Positions 35,092 through 44,847 of a stretch of 64,000 bases of DNA are shown in pieces; position 1 is the first letter of the stretch; every line of letters starts with the position of its first letter. The DNA is taken from NCBI GenBank assembly GCA_947427095.1, contig CANEGO010000003.1:1-64000 (forward strand). Reading direction: 5' to 3'. A program made the translations under genes and the position numbers. The stretch comes from an uncultured Clostridium sp. GTDB lineage: Bacteria; Bacillota_I; Bacilli_A; RF39; UBA660. The notes below the pieces were generated by a model. That model saw only the letters and a list, made by a program, of their open reading frames with translations. It was not told where the DNA came from and ran no database searches.

Positions 35092-35766
35092 ATGTTAAAA
35101 AAAGAATTGCTATTAGAAGAAAACAAATATATAGAGCAATATCATAAATCAATTTTTAAATTAATGGATAAATCAGATATATCGAATTATGAGTATCCAT
35201 TAATAAATTTGGTGCATCAAACAATAGAAAACGAGTTGAAATATTTGATTGCAGAATCAAATTATAATGCCCAAACGTATAAGGACTTGAATATTCACAA
35301 TACACATTGTTTAGATGATTTATTATTAAGAGATGAGTTAAAAAAATATTATGAAGGTATAGAAGATTTTGAAAGAATTTTTGGTGAATTCAAAGAAAAA
35401 GTTCATTATTTTGGCAACGTACTTGGTAAAAATACTTTTTTAAACAGCAGATATGCTATTGAAACGAAAGTTAATAAAAGAACTTACAAAAAAACAATTA
35501 ATTATGATGAATTTTATGAAAATTGGACTCGATATTCAGAATTATATAGATATATGATGTTTTTATATGTATCATATTCGTATTCAAATTCTATAATATA
35601 TTTTAGAAATCAAAAAATGTCTGAAGAAGAACTGAATTTACTTCAACTGACAATGGTGAAAGAATTAGGAACTGAACTTAATGAGGTAGAACAAGTTTTA
35701 ATATATACATGGATAGATAAATTTGTTAAAAGAAACAAATATTATGATGAAAAATATGTGAATTAA
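35092..35766 (+). CDS. Hypothetical helical cargo protein
   Basis: 224 residues; AGAAAGG upstream. Entirely helical and charged, with NLVHQTIENELKYLIAES, HNTHCLDDLLLRDEL and KVHYFGNVLGKNTF. The pattern recalls HEPN-like helical bundles, but no R-x4-6-H is evident, so the assignment is weak. It is the last gene of the element before the right end; a defence role is possible by position only. Confidence 0.5.
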   Translation: MLKKELLLEENKYIEQYHKSIFKLMDKSDISNYEYPLINLVHQTIENELKYLIAESNYNAQTYKDLNIHNTHCLDDLLLRDELKKYYEGIEDFERIFGEFKEKVHYFGNVLGKNTFLNSRYAIETKVNKRTYKKTINYDEFYENWTRYSELYRYMMFLYVSYSYSNSIIYFRNQKMSEEELNLLQLTMVKELGTELNEVEQVLIYTWIDKFVKRNKYYDEKYVN

Positions 35767-35773
35767 ATAACGA

Positions 35774-35804
35774 TTGTACCGCAAACGGAACAGTTGCGGA
35801 ACAA
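35774..35804. repeat. Hairpin near the right end of the element
   Basis: TTGTACCGCAA and TTGCGGAACAA are inverted with one mismatch around a 9-nt loop. It lacks a T-run, so it may be a protein-binding site near attR rather than a terminator. Confidence 0.45.
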
Positions 35805-35826
35805 TAGTAAATAACAAACAATGGAT

Positions 35827-35845
35827 ACTAAACTTATGAGGTGGC
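35827..35845. other. attR: Right attachment junction of the serine-recombinase element
   Basis: The element arm ACTAAACTTATGA (35827-35839) is followed by the core GG (35840-35841) and the resumed amidase codons GGT GGC GAT. Confidence 0.85.
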
Positions 35846-36967
35846 GATGGTGCTGAAGTAGTGTATGCCTTAAGAAATAATGATACATTATCAAAAATGA
35901 TTCTTGATAATATTGAAGACACTGGACAAAATATTAGAAAATGGTATCAAAGAAGATTACCATCTAATCAAAATCAAGATTATTATTACATAATTAGAAA
36001 TACTTCTCCAGCTGAATCTGTTTTAATAGAGTACGCGTTTTTAGATTCAACTAAGGATGATCGTAATCAAATAAAAAATGATTGGGAAAAATGGGCTGAA
36101 GCTGTTGTTAAAGCGGTAGCAGAATACAAAGGATATAATTATGTAGCACCTGGTGGTAATACTGTAAATGATACTTATACGGTTCAAAAAGGCGATAGCT
36201 TATGGTCAATCGCTAAAAGGTTTAACGTTGGCGTAAGCGAGATAAAAACTGCTAATAATCTAACGTCTAATTTAATTAGTGTTGGGCAACAGCTTGTTAT
36301 TCCAGGAGTTGCACCATCTGATCAAACTAACGTTACATATGTTGTTCAAAAAGGTGATAGCCTATGGTCAATAGCTAACGCAAATAATACTACCGTTGAT
36401 GAACTTGTTAATTTAAATAACCTTGTTGGAAATACAATATATGTTGGTCAAGTTTTACAAATTCCAAATTCTGGTTCAGATATTAACGTGCCAGATACCC
36501 AAAGCGTATACGTTGTTCAAAAAGGCGATACTTTGTATTCAATTGCCCAAAGGTATAATACTACACCAAGTGCAATAATAAGTTTAAATAATTTATCTAC
36601 TGATGTATTAAGTGTAGGGCAAACTCTTACTATTCCGGCTGACGTGGAAAGTACAGGAGAGGATATAGTAACTAACACTTACGTAGTACAAAGAGGAGAT
36701 TCTTTATATTCTATTGCAAGAGAATATGGTGTTTCGGTGGAAAGATTACGTGAAGAAAACGGTTTAACAACTGACGTACTAACCATTGGTCAAGTGCTTA
36801 CAATACCCGGTGTAAGTAATAATACAACTAATTTATATGTCGTTCAAAAAGGAGACAGCCTATGGTCAATAGCTAATAGGTTTGGCGTAAGTATAAATGC
36901 AATTAGAATGATCAATAATTTAACTTCAGACGTATTAAGTATAGGGCAAACTCTTATAATTCCATAA
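35840..36967 (+). pseudogene. Amidase-LysM, 3' part (split by the 12-kb element)
   Basis: 375 codons that continue the fragment at 23648 in frame: GGDGAEVVYALRNNDTL, then the catalytic Glu region VLIEYAFLDS, then five LysM peptidoglycan-binding repeats starting [17 protein letters not shown] and ending [17 protein letters not shown]. An internal GTG at 35861 has no proper Shine-Dalgarno, so this part is probably silent in the integrated state. The intact enzyme would cleave the amide between MurNAc and L-Ala. Confidence 0.9.
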
Positions 36968-36997
36968 AAAAAGCTTATCAAAAGATAAGTTTTTTTA
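36966..36997. terminator. Bidirectional terminator
   Basis: AGCTTATC-AAAA-GATAAGTT flanked by A- and T-runs between convergent genes. Confidence 0.75.
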
Positions 36998-37420
36998 ATG
37001 TAACTCTTTACATACTCCAGATTCTGGTTCATAAAAACAATGGTTTTTATATTTCCCCGAGTTTGCTTGATTAAACCAAGTTGTTTTACAAGCATTTCCA
37101 CTTCCCGGAGAGTAAAACCACAAAGCATTTGTTGCCGGGTGAAAATATTCCCCTCTAATTATTCTTTTAGCAAGGTTCTTTTCAGCGGTAGTTGACGAAC
37201 TTTGAAAAAGGGCACTATTAGTACCAGAAAAACCCCCGGGAGATTGATATACCATATCAGTTATTGTTCTTGTGTTCTTAAAATCTAAACAATTAGCAAT
37301 AACTCTATTTATTCCAACGTTTCCAACCATTAACATACCAAGGTTTCCCTCTCCTAAAGCTTCGGCACGCATAAGTCTTGCTAGCAAGTCTAGCTCTTTT
37401 TCAGTATATTTTACTATCAA
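36995..37420 (-). CDS. SleB/CwlJ-type cell wall hydrolase
   Basis: About 141 residues. The TTG at 37420 is preferred as start: AGGTG lies 6 bp before it, whereas the ATG at 37426 touches the Shine-Dalgarno. Hydrolase_2 motifs: LLARLMRAEALGEGNLGMLM (catalytic Glu), VGNVGINRV, VYQSPGGFSG, ALWFYSPGSG and a C-terminal NHCFYEP. These are lytic enzymes of spore cortex or vegetative wall. No signal peptide is seen; it lies 17 bp after a small membrane gene with which it probably forms an operon. Confidence 0.85.
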   Translation of the reverse strand: MIVKYTEKELDLLARLMRAEALGEGNLGMLMVGNVGINRVIANCLDFKNTRTITDMVYQSPGGFSGTNSALFQSSSTTAEKNLAKRIIRGEYFHPATNALWFYSPGSGNACKTTWFNQANSGKYKNHCFYEPESGVCKELH

Positions 37421-37437
37421 TTGCATCACCTAGTTTA

Positions 37438-37641
37438 TTATATGCAACCTTTTATAAAACTATTTTTCTCATTTATGCTTACTTTTTTATTATCTGATTT
37501 ATTATTATTTTTGTCTTTATAAGCCGCTAAAAAGGATAATGCTAAAAATATTATTCCTAGTATTATAAATACCATATCCCTAATTATTCTGCTTTCTAAT
37601 TTTCTTTTTTTAGCTTCTTCTACTTGTTTATCAAAAGTCAT
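37438..37641 (-). CDS. Small single-pass membrane protein
   Basis: 67 residues from an ATG at 37641 with GAGGTGAT upstream. A basic amphipathic N-terminus (DKQVEEAKKRKLESRIIRD) is followed by one membrane helix (about 27-45) and a polar Lys/Asn tail. It precedes the SleB-type hydrolase and may help to localise or export it. Confidence 0.6.
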   Translation of the reverse strand: MTFDKQVEEAKKRKLESRIIRDMVFIILGIIFLALSFLAAYKDKNNNKSDNKKVSINEKNSFIKGCI

Positions 37642-37696
37642 TGTCATCACCTCATTATTTATATAATAACATAAATAATATCTAAACGGAATTTGT

Positions 37697-38908
37697 TTAT
37701 GTTGGTAATAAAAGTTTTTGTCCGATTGATAACAGATTAGAAGATAAGTTATTTAATTTTTTAATGTTATCAACGGTAGTGTTATACTTATTTGCGATCA
37801 ACCACAAACTATCTCCTTTTTGCACAGTGTAAGTTGTAAAATTAGAAGTGCTTGGTATTATAAGCATTTGTCCAATAGATAAATTATTTGAACTTAAATT
37901 ATTAGTACTTTTTATTTTTTCAACAGTAGTATCATATTTATTAGCAATAAGCCATAGGCTATCTCCTTTTTTAACTACGTAAGTAATCTCATTTTGACTT
38001 GGAACGTTGGTGCTAGGTATAACAAGTATTTGTCCAATAGATAGATTATTAGTATTTAGATTGTTAGCTTTTTTTAATTTATCCACAGTAGTACCATATT
38101 TATTTGCGATTAGCCACAAACTATCTCCTTTTTGCACAGTATAAACATTTTTGTTTGGGGTAGTGGATTCATTATTTGTATTATCATTATTAGAAGTAGG
38201 GAGTTTTAATAACTGACCTATTTGTAAGGTATTAGAGGATAGGTTATTTAAGGTTTTAAGTTCACTTACCGTTATATTATTTTTGCTTGCAATTGACCAT
38301 AAGCTATCTCCTTTTTTAACTACGTAGTATCCTTCTAAATTAGAGGGTGTATAAGTAACACCTGCAAAATCTGCGATAGATTTTACAACGGCTTCTCCTA
38401 ATTTCTCATAATTATTTTTTAAAAAGTTTGCATCACTAGCATTTCCTACATAACCATAATCTATAGCAATAGTTTGGTTATTAGCAGTATTTCTTATTAA
38501 ATAATCACTATCTAATGCGGTGTTATCGCTATCTCTTAGCTGATAATATTTTAAAACTGTTTGCCCCGCACTTTCTAAATTTCCCGCGATACTAGAAGCT
38601 AGTCTGCTATTACTTCTTAGTGGATACATTATCTCTGCACCATTACTACTTCCAGTGTTTAACCTATTAGATATAACTATTACGTTATTACCTGTTCCGT
38701 ATTTATTTTTTATAATATTAACTCTTTGATTATCACTTAGCGTTTCATCCCCGCTTCTAACTAAAAAGTTTTCTATACCCAAACTATTTAATCTATCATT
38801 TATATATTTAGAAATTAAAAGTGTATAATCTTTTTCTATTAAACCATTTCCGGTTGCTCCATTATCTATTCCTCCGGCCGCTGCGTCAATTGCAACTTTA
38901 TAAGCCAT
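37697..38908 (-). CDS. Catalytically dead amidase-like protein with four LysM repeats
   Basis: 403 residues, paralogous to the split amidase. The N-terminal Amidase_3-like domain (about 1-190) has [11 protein letters not shown] where DAGHGG is expected, [10 protein letters not shown] where SNHLNAG is expected, and IDYGYVGN in place of the catalytic Glu motif: two zinc His and the catalytic Glu are lost, only LIEKDYTL remains. Four LysM repeats follow ([17 protein letters not shown] and three like [17 protein letters not shown]). It probably binds wall without cutting it. AGGAAAGG precedes the start. Confidence 0.85.
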   Translation of the reverse strand: MAYKVAIDAAAGGIDNGATGNGLIEKDYTLLISKYINDRLNSLGIENFLVRSGDETLSDNQRVNIIKNKYGTGNNVIVISNRLNTGSSNGAEIMYPLRSNSRLASSIAGNLESAGQTVLKYYQLRDSDNTALDSDYLIRNTANNQTIAIDYGYVGNASDANFLKNNYEKLGEAVVKSIADFAGVTYTPSNLEGYYVVKKGDSLWSIASKNNITVSELKTLNNLSSNTLQIGQLLKLPTSNNDNTNNESTTPNKNVYTVQKGDSLWLIANKYGTTVDKLKKANNLNTNNLSIGQILVIPSTNVPSQNEITYVVKKGDSLWLIANKYDTTVEKIKSTNNLSSNNLSIGQMLIIPSTSNFTTYTVQKGDSLWLIANKYNTTVDNIKKLNNLSSNLLSIGQKLLLPT

Positions 38909-38987
38909 AAAATCATCCTTTCCTAAAATAATTTTATGTAAATAAATTTAATTTAAAACAAATATACATTAATAAGGAGGTAATAAT

Positions 38988-39680
38988 ATGTTACTAATCA
39001 TTGCGCCAGAGGATAAATATGTTAATAATCTGGTGAGTAAGTTTGACTATACTAAAAAGCAAGCTATAAATGGGGTGAACCTTTATAATTGCGTTTATAA
39101 AGAACATCAATTCTTAATTGCTACTACTGGTTATGGTAAAGTAAATATAATAAATGCTTTAAGATACTTATGTGATAATTATGATATTAAAGTAATTGTT
39201 CAAATGGGGACAGCAGGTAGTATATCTGATGCAAATGATATATTTAGTGCAGTGATTTTTGGTGGCGCCCTTCAGTATGATGTGGATTTTTCACCAAACG
39301 GATATTCCCCGGGTGTTATTCCAAATGAAATTAAGGGAATTTACCCTACTAACGAAGACTTAAGAGAATGTATGGAAACGTCTTGCTCTATTTGTGGAGT
39401 TAATTATACAAATGATTTAATTGCATCTGGTGATATGTTTGTTTGTAATAATGGACTTGCTAACAGTATTAGAAGGGAGTATAACGCAGGGGCCGTCGAT
39501 GTTGAAAGTGGCGTTGTAGGACAATTTGCCCATCAAAACAAAATTCCGTACGTAGGGGTTAAAGTTATTTCTAATTTTGCCTATAATAACGCTGTTAGAC
39601 AATATAATCTTTATGAAGAAGAAGCAATTTTATCTTCGGAGAAAATAACTGGTAAGTTTATAAAAAATTATTATGATTAG
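38988..39680 (+). CDS. Nucleoside phosphorylase-fold protein (MtnN-like)
   Basis: 230 residues; AAGGAGG upstream. PNP/UDP-phosphorylase fold: IIAPEDK near the N-terminus (equivalent of the catalytic Glu12 region), QMGTAGSI, ASGDMFVC and AVDVESGVVGQFA, with the substrate-binding Glu. The Asp that protonates the purine in MtnN (ISD motif) appears as Asn in KVISNFAY, so activity or substrate may differ from 5'-methylthioadenosine/SAH hydrolysis. Confidence 0.78.
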   Translation: MLLIIAPEDKYVNNLVSKFDYTKKQAINGVNLYNCVYKEHQFLIATTGYGKVNIINALRYLCDNYDIKVIVQMGTAGSISDANDIFSAVIFGGALQYDVDFSPNGYSPGVIPNEIKGIYPTNEDLRECMETSCSICGVNYTNDLIASGDMFVCNNGLANSIRREYNAGAVDVESGVVGQFAHQNKIPYVGVKVISNFAYNNAVRQYNLYEEEAILSSEKITGKFIKNYYD

Positions 39681-39722
39681 TATAAGTACTTGATTTATTA
39701 GTATAATAATATTGGTGATAGT

Positions 39723-40190
39723 ATGAAAAAAATAAATTGGAAGAGATTAATTATAATAACGATAATAACTTTTATAGTTGGTAGTTTCTTTAGCTGGTTT
39801 ACGATGAATAACATGGATACCTTTAAAGAACTTGCAAAACCAATTAATGTACCAGGAATATTATTTCCGATTGTTTGGAGTATACTTTATCTTCTAATGA
39901 GTATTTCTTGTTATATAGTAAGTGAATCAGGTGATAAAGATAAAAATAAAGCTCTTATTTGGTACGGTGTTCAGCTTATCATTAACTCTCTTTGGAGTTT
40001 GATATTCTTTGGATTTGGTGCATATTTATTTGCTTTTATATGGATCATTTTACTTTTAATAATGGTAATTATTATGGTATATAAATTTTATAAAATAGAT
40101 AAACGTGCAGCTTATTTAAATATTCCTTACATATTATGGATTATATTTGCAGCTTACCTAAACTTTGGTATATGGCTTTTAAACAAATAG
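39723..40190 (+). CDS. TspO/MBR family protein
   Basis: 155 residues with five membrane helices. Family signatures: INVPGILFPIVWSILYLLMS, the Trp-rich LIINSLWSLIFFGFGAY and PYILWIIFAAYLNFGIWLLN. TspO proteins bind porphyrins and related ligands. GGTGAT precedes the ATG; a strong terminator follows. Confidence 0.9.
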   Translation: MKKINWKRLIIITIITFIVGSFFSWFTMNNMDTFKELAKPINVPGILFPIVWSILYLLMSISCYIVSESGDKDKNKALIWYGVQLIINSLWSLIFFGFGAYLFAFIWIILLLIMVIIMVYKFYKIDKRAAYLNIPYILWIIFAAYLNFGIWLLNK

Positions 40191-40212
40191 ATAATTATCT
40201 ATTTGTTTATTT
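40181..40212 (+). terminator. Intrinsic terminator
   Basis: AAACAAATAGAT-AATT-ATCTATTTGTTT, a perfect 12-bp stem overlapping the tspO stop. Confidence 0.75.
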
Positions 40213-40289
40213 TTTTATTAAGAATTATTAAAAGTTGTTCAATTTTATCTGTTTTATTGTATAATATAGCATTAAAGAGGGTGGTTATA

Positions 40290-40991
40290 TTGGCATATAT
40301 AGAATTTAAAAACGTAAATAAGATATATAACATGGGTGAAGTAGAAATAAAGGCACTTAATAAAACTTCATTTGAGATAGAAAAAGGAGAGCTTGTTGTA
40401 ATACTTGGTCCTTCTGGAGCGGGTAAAACAACGTGTCTTAACATATTAGGTGGAATGGATTCTGCAACTAGTGGTACCGTTATGGTAGATAATAAAGATA
40501 TAACTAATTACAATGATAAAGATTTAATAATGTATCGTAGAAATGACATTGGTTTTGTGTTTCAATTTTATAATTTAGTTCAAAACTTAACAGCATTAGA
40601 AAATGTAGAACTAGCGGTTCAACTATGCAAGGATCATTTAAATCCTAAAACAATTTTAAATAAAGTTGGGTTATCAAAAAGAACGGATAACTTTCCATCA
40701 CAATTATCAGGAGGAGAGCAGCAACGTGTTGCGATAGCAAGAGCAATTGCTAAAAATCCAAAACTTCTTTTGTGTGATGAGCCAACTGGAGCATTAGATT
40801 ATAAAACTGGTAAACAAATATTAAAATTGCTAGAAGAAACCGCAAGAAAAGAAAAAATGACCGTTATAATAATTACTCATAACGCAGCGATTGCACCGAT
40901 GGCAGATAAAGTAATAAGATTTAAAAATGGTAGTGTAGAAGACGTAACAATAAACAAAAAGCCTAAAAGTATAGAGAAAATCGAGTGGTAA
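40290..40991 (+). CDS. ABC transporter ATP-binding protein (MacB/LolD type)
   Basis: 233 residues from a TTG at 40290 with GAGGGTGG upstream; the longer frame upstream has no start signal. Walker [11 protein letters not shown]-loop VFQFYNLVQ, signature LSGGEQQRV, Walker [13 protein letters not shown] and H-loop IIITHN are all intact. The FtsX-type permease starts 1 bp after its stop; together they form a mechanotransmission-type ABC complex. Confidence 0.93.
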   Translation: MAYIEFKNVNKIYNMGEVEIKALNKTSFEIEKGELVVILGPSGAGKTTCLNILGGMDSATSGTVMVDNKDITNYNDKDLIMYRRNDIGFVFQFYNLVQNLTALENVELAVQLCKDHLNPKTILNKVGLSKRTDNFPSQLSGGEQQRVAIARAIAKNPKLLLCDEPTGALDYKTGKQILKLLEETARKEKMTVIIITHNAAIAPMADKVIRFKNGSVEDVTINKKPKSIEKIEW

Positions 40992-40992
40992 T

Positions 40993-43900
40993 ATGAAGAA
41001 GAATAGAATTAATACTACTAGCGTTAGGGAAATAAAAAGTTCGTTTAAAAGATTTTTATCTCTTCTTGTTATGAGTATGTTAGGTGTTGGTGTTTTTGTT
41101 GGAATAAAGATGGCTTCACCAGACATGATGGCTTCACTTGATAAATATTATGATGATAATAACGTATACGATATAAAAGTAATTTCTACACTTGGTTTGA
41201 TTAGTGATGACGTTAACCAAATAAAAAATTTAAAAGGAGTAAAAAACGTATATCCATCTTACTCTAAGGATGTTTTAGTAAACATAAATAATAGTGAATC
41301 TGTTATTAAAGTTATGTCAGTTACTGATGACGTTAACCAAATAGACTTAAAAAATGGAAGAATGCCTAAAAACAATAATGAAATTGTAGTAGAAGAGTCA
41401 ATGCTTAAAAATGAAAATATAAAATTGGGGGATACTATAAAATTAAATGATAAAGATACGTTTAAAGAAACAAAATTAACAGTTGTTGGAACGGTTAAAA
41501 GCCCGCTTTATATAACAAGTTCTACTGGAAGTATGGGTAGGGGAAATACCAACTTAGGTACAGGTAAGATAAACTATTACACATATGTTCCTAGCGATAA
41601 TTTTAATACTGATTATTACACTGAAATATATGTTACCGTAGATAATGCTAAAAATAAGGTTACTAATAGTAAAGAATATAATAAATTAGTAGATAACACT
41701 TTAGATGAAATAGATAAAATAAAAAAAGATAGAGAAAATGCTAGGTATGCAGAAATTTATAATAAAATTAATGATGAAATAGTTAAACAAGAAAACGAAG
41801 GACAAGCTAAGTTAAACGCTGCAAAGGTAAGTTTAGATAATGCTAATAGTAAACTTGCCTCTGGTAAAAAAGAATTAGATTCCTCTAAAGTTAAATTAGA
41901 TCAAGGAATAGTTAGTCTAAATGATACAAAGAAAAGATTAGATAGTGCAAGAAATACCTTAGATGCTACTAAGTTAACCTTAGAAACTGCTAAATTAGAA
42001 ATATTAAATGGTGAAAATGAAATTAATAATGAATTAAATAATTATGGAATAACATTAGATGATATATATAATGTTAAAGAAACTTTAGAAAACGTTAATA
42101 AAGATGATTTAATAAGTAAAATTCCAGAAGATACTCCAAATTATCAAACAATAGTAAACATTATAAATCAGTTAGATATTAAGTCTTTAGAAAATCAAAT
42201 AAAAGACTTAATTAATAATAAAGACGTGGTTGATAATATAATTGACAATATACCAGAAGATACTCCATATTATGATGAGATAGTAAAGGTACTTGGATTT
42301 TATAAAGATAATCAGGATAAAGTTATAGAGCTTATAGATTCTTTAGAAAAACTTGATGATGCTAAGACGAAATATGATGAAGGATTAGCGTTATATAACG
42401 AAGGTGAAAAAGAATATAATGATGGATATGCTACTTATCTTAATTATTATAATGAATATCAAAATGGTTTAAGTTTATATAATAATGGACTTAGAACTTA
42501 TAATAGTAACCTAAATTTATATAATTCTAAAATTACTGAATATTATGAAAGCAAAAACATGTTCGACTTAAAAATAATAGAAGCTAAAAAGAAATTAGAT
42601 GAAATACCTAAATGCACTTGGTATACATATTCAAGGATAGATGATACTGGATATTCTAGTTTTATTGATGACGGAAAAAGCGTGTCTAACTTGTCAAAGA
42701 TATTTCCTACCATATTCTTTGTGGTTGCTATATTAATAAGTTTAATATCAATGTCTAGAATGGTAGAAGATGACAGAGGGCTAATAGGAACCCTTAAGTC
42801 ACTTGGCTTTAGTAATAAGCACATAAGAAAAAAATACTTGTTATATTCTGGAATAGCAACTTTATCTGGTGGAATAATTGGTGCTTTACTTGGCTTTTTC
42901 TTACTTACAAGATACATTTGGAACATATATAAGATTTTGTTTAATGTACCAGTGTTTAAATATGATTTTAATCCAACAAATACTATAATAGGTATTACAA
43001 TAGCAGTGGTATGTATTTGTGGAACTACTTTACTTACGATTAGAAAAGTAGTAAAAGAAAAACCATCAGATCTTATGAGACCAAAGGCTCCTTCTAACGG
43101 GAAAAGAGTTATTTTAGAACATATTCCATTTATTTGGAAACGTATTAATTTTTCAAATAAAATAACAATTAGAAATTTATTTAGGTACAAAAAAAGAGTT
43201 TTAATGACCATTGTTGGAATTTTAGGTTGTACTGCTTTGATGTTAGCAGGTTTTGGAATTCGTGATTCAATTGTTAGAATACCTGAAAAACAATATAAAG
43301 ACGTATTTAACTTTGATGAAATGATTTATGTAACTAATCAAAATAACGAAGAGTTTGATGTTGTTTTTAATAATAAACATATTAAAAATAGTGTTTATAC
43401 AAATATGGATACTAGCATGATGGCTGGTGGTTATAGCGTTAATACTTTTGTTCCTTATGACGAAAACGAACTTGAACAAATTTTGAATTTAAGAGATTTA
43501 AAAACTGGCAAGAAACTAAAGTTAAAAGATGACGAAGTAATAATATCTGATAAGTTAGCACAGCTTGTTAATAAAAAAGAAAAAGATAAGATAACTCTTA
43601 AATCAGCAGATGGAAAAACTTATACATTTGTGATTTCTGCTGTATGTGAAAATTACGTTGGACATTATGTGTTTATGAATAAAAATACTTATGAAAAAAA
43701 TATAGGTGATTATAAAACTAATATTGTATATCTAAAAATAGATGATTTAAAAAATGAAAAGCAATTATCCACAGCATTATTAAAAAACGATAATATAATG
43801 GGGGTTATTTCAGTTGATGCAACCATAAGTAGTGTTGATGATATGCTAAAATCACTTAATAGTGTTGTTGCAATATTAATTGTTTTATCTGGTGCTTTAT

Positions 43901-44256
43901 CATTTGTTGTTTTATATAATTTGTCTTACATAAACATAAGTGAAAGAAAAAGAGAAATAGCGACTCTTAAAGTACTTGGATTTACTGATAAAGAAGTTGA
44001 TCGTTACATAACTAAAGAAACCATTATATTAACTATAATAGGTATTATGTTAGGACTTTTATTTGGTATATTCTTAAATAACGTAATTCTTAATACGGTA
44101 GAAATTGAAATGGTTAGATTTTTAAGAAATATTGACTGGATTAGTTATGTTATAACTGCTTTAATAGTAATATCATTTACTTTAATAGTTAACAAAATAA
44201 TTCATTTCGCCCTAAAAAAGATTGATATGATAGAGTCTTTAAAAAGTGTTGAGTAG
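40993..44256 (+). CDS. FtsX-like ABC permease with long coiled-coil insert
   Basis: 1087 residues. One N-terminal membrane helix (about 17-38), a MacB-like extracellular part, a coiled-coil/repeat region (about 275-540; LDNANSKLASGKKELDSSK, YNEGEKEYNDG), three membrane helices (about 575-700) with an FtsX core (DDRGLIGTLKSLGFSNKHI), a second extracellular domain and a last FtsX core (ISERKREIATLKVLGF). Such proteins export lipids or peptides or signal through the envelope. Partner of the ATPase upstream. Confidence 0.9.
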   Translation: MKKNRINTTSVREIKSSFKRFLSLLVMSMLGVGVFVGIKMASPDMMASLDKYYDDNNVYDIKVISTLGLISDDVNQIKNLKGVKNVYPSYSKDVLVNINNSESVIKVMSVTDDVNQIDLKNGRMPKNNNEIVVEESMLKNENIKLGDTIKLNDKDTFKETKLTVVGTVKSPLYITSSTGSMGRGNTNLGTGKINYYTYVPSDNFNTDYYTEIYVTVDNAKNKVTNSKEYNKLVDNTLDEIDKIKKDRENARYAEIYNKINDEIVKQENEGQAKLNAAKVSLDNANSKLASGKKELDSSKVKLDQGIVSLNDTKKRLDSARNTLDATKLTLETAKLEILNGENEINNELNNYGITLDDIYNVKETLENVNKDDLISKIPEDTPNYQTIVNIINQLDIKSLENQIKDLINNKDVVDNIIDNIPEDTPYYDEIVKVLGFYKDNQDKVIELIDSLEKLDDAKTKYDEGLALYNEGEKEYNDGYATYLNYYNEYQNGLSLYNNGLRTYNSNLNLYNSKITEYYESKNMFDLKIIEAKKKLDEIPKCTWYTYSRIDDTGYSSFIDDGKSVSNLSKIFPTIFFVVAILISLISMSRMVEDDRGLIGTLKSLGFSNKHIRKKYLLYSGIATLSGGIIGALLGFFLLTRYIWNIYKILFNVPVFKYDFNPTNTIIGITIAVVCICGTTLLTIRKVVKEKPSDLMRPKAPSNGKRVILEHIPFIWKRINFSNKITIRNLFRYKKRVLMTIVGILGCTALMLAGFGIRDSIVRIPEKQYKDVFNFDEMIYVTNQNNEEFDVVFNNKHIKNSVYTNMDTSMMAGGYSVNTFVPYDENELEQILNLRDLKTGKKLKLKDDEVIISDKLAQLVNKKEKDKITLKSADGKTYTFVISAVCENYVGHYVFMNKNTYEKNIGDYKTNIVYLKIDDLKNEKQLSTALLKNDNIMGVISVDATISSVDDMLKSLNSVVAILIVLSGALSFVVLYNLSYINISERKREIATLKVLGFTDKEVDRYITKETIILTIIGIMLGLLFGIFLNNVILNTVEIEMVRFLRNIDWISYVITALIVISFTLIVNKIIHFALKKIDMIESLKSVE

Positions 44257-44275
44257 TAATTCAACACTTTTTTGT
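44246..44275 (+). terminator. Intrinsic terminator
   Basis: AGTGTTGA-N8-TCAACACT followed by T6. Confidence 0.8.
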
Positions 44276-44386
44276 GGTATTTATTATATCATTATTAAAA
44301 TTCATCAGCATAATTTTACGATAATCGATAAAAATATGTTGACAATAGATAAAAAATAGCATATTATTAAATCAGAGGTGATGAAT

Positions 44387-44839
44387 TTGAAAAAAAGTTT
44401 TATAGCAAGAATAATATCAATTATACTAGTAATTATATTTATAGTAGGTATTTCTTGTTTATTTTTTATACCACAGTTATATGATTTATTTAAGGATAAA
44501 AGTATTGTTACTTTTAATACCCATAGTATGCTTTATAGACTAGCATTTTTTACTTGCTATGTATTATGTTTGATAATTGTATATAAATTAATAAGTTTAT
44601 TTAACGTAATTTATAAAAAAAGCCCATTTAGAAAAGAAATAGAAAATTCACTAAAGGTTATGGCAGTAATCTTTATGATCTTATTTATAATTGTTATTGT
44701 TAAAGCGGTTTTTATTCCAACCTTATTATCTTTTGTTGTAGCACTTTTATGTTTTTTAATATCACTTAGTTTTTATCTTTTAGCAGAAGTTATAAAAGCT
44801 GCTATTAAATATAAAAATGAAGTGGATTTAACGGTGTAG
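44387..44839 (+). CDS. DUF2975 membrane protein
   Basis: About 150 residues from a TTG at 44387; AGAGGTG lies about 6 bp before it, and the GTG/ATG at 44378/44381 are part of the Shine-Dalgarno. Four membrane helices, with ISLFNVIYKKSPFRKEIENS typical of DUF2975. This family is usually followed by a small Cro/XRE regulator, as here. Confidence 0.8.
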   Translation: MKKSFIARIISIILVIIFIVGISCLFFIPQLYDLFKDKSIVTFNTHSMLYRLAFFTCYVLCLIIVYKLISLFNVIYKKSPFRKEIENSLKVMAVIFMILFIIVIVKAVFIPTLLSFVVALLCFLISLSFYLLAEVIKAAIKYKNEVDLTV

Positions 44840-44847
44840 GTGAAGTC

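Larger units (their letters stand above)
23894..35839. mobile_element. Integrated ~11.9-kb element of a large serine recombinase carrying defence genes
   Basis: It interrupts an amidase gene whose two parts lie exactly outside the ends. The ends are 13-bp perfect inverted arms (TCATAAGTTTAGT left, ACTAAACTTATGA right) next to a GG core. Contents in order: gajA, gajB, two cytosine methyltransferases, HNH nuclease, HTH protein, small ORFs, serine recombinase, a frameshifted membrane gene and an unknown gene. No conjugation genes (relaxase, coupling ATPase) are seen, so it would move by integration/excision and rely on transformation or a helper. Confidence 0.92.

Noticed and set aside
42543-43211. 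Minus-strand ORF of 222 codons in the FtsX-like gene
   Set aside because: Shadow of a coding strand with clear FtsX motifs.
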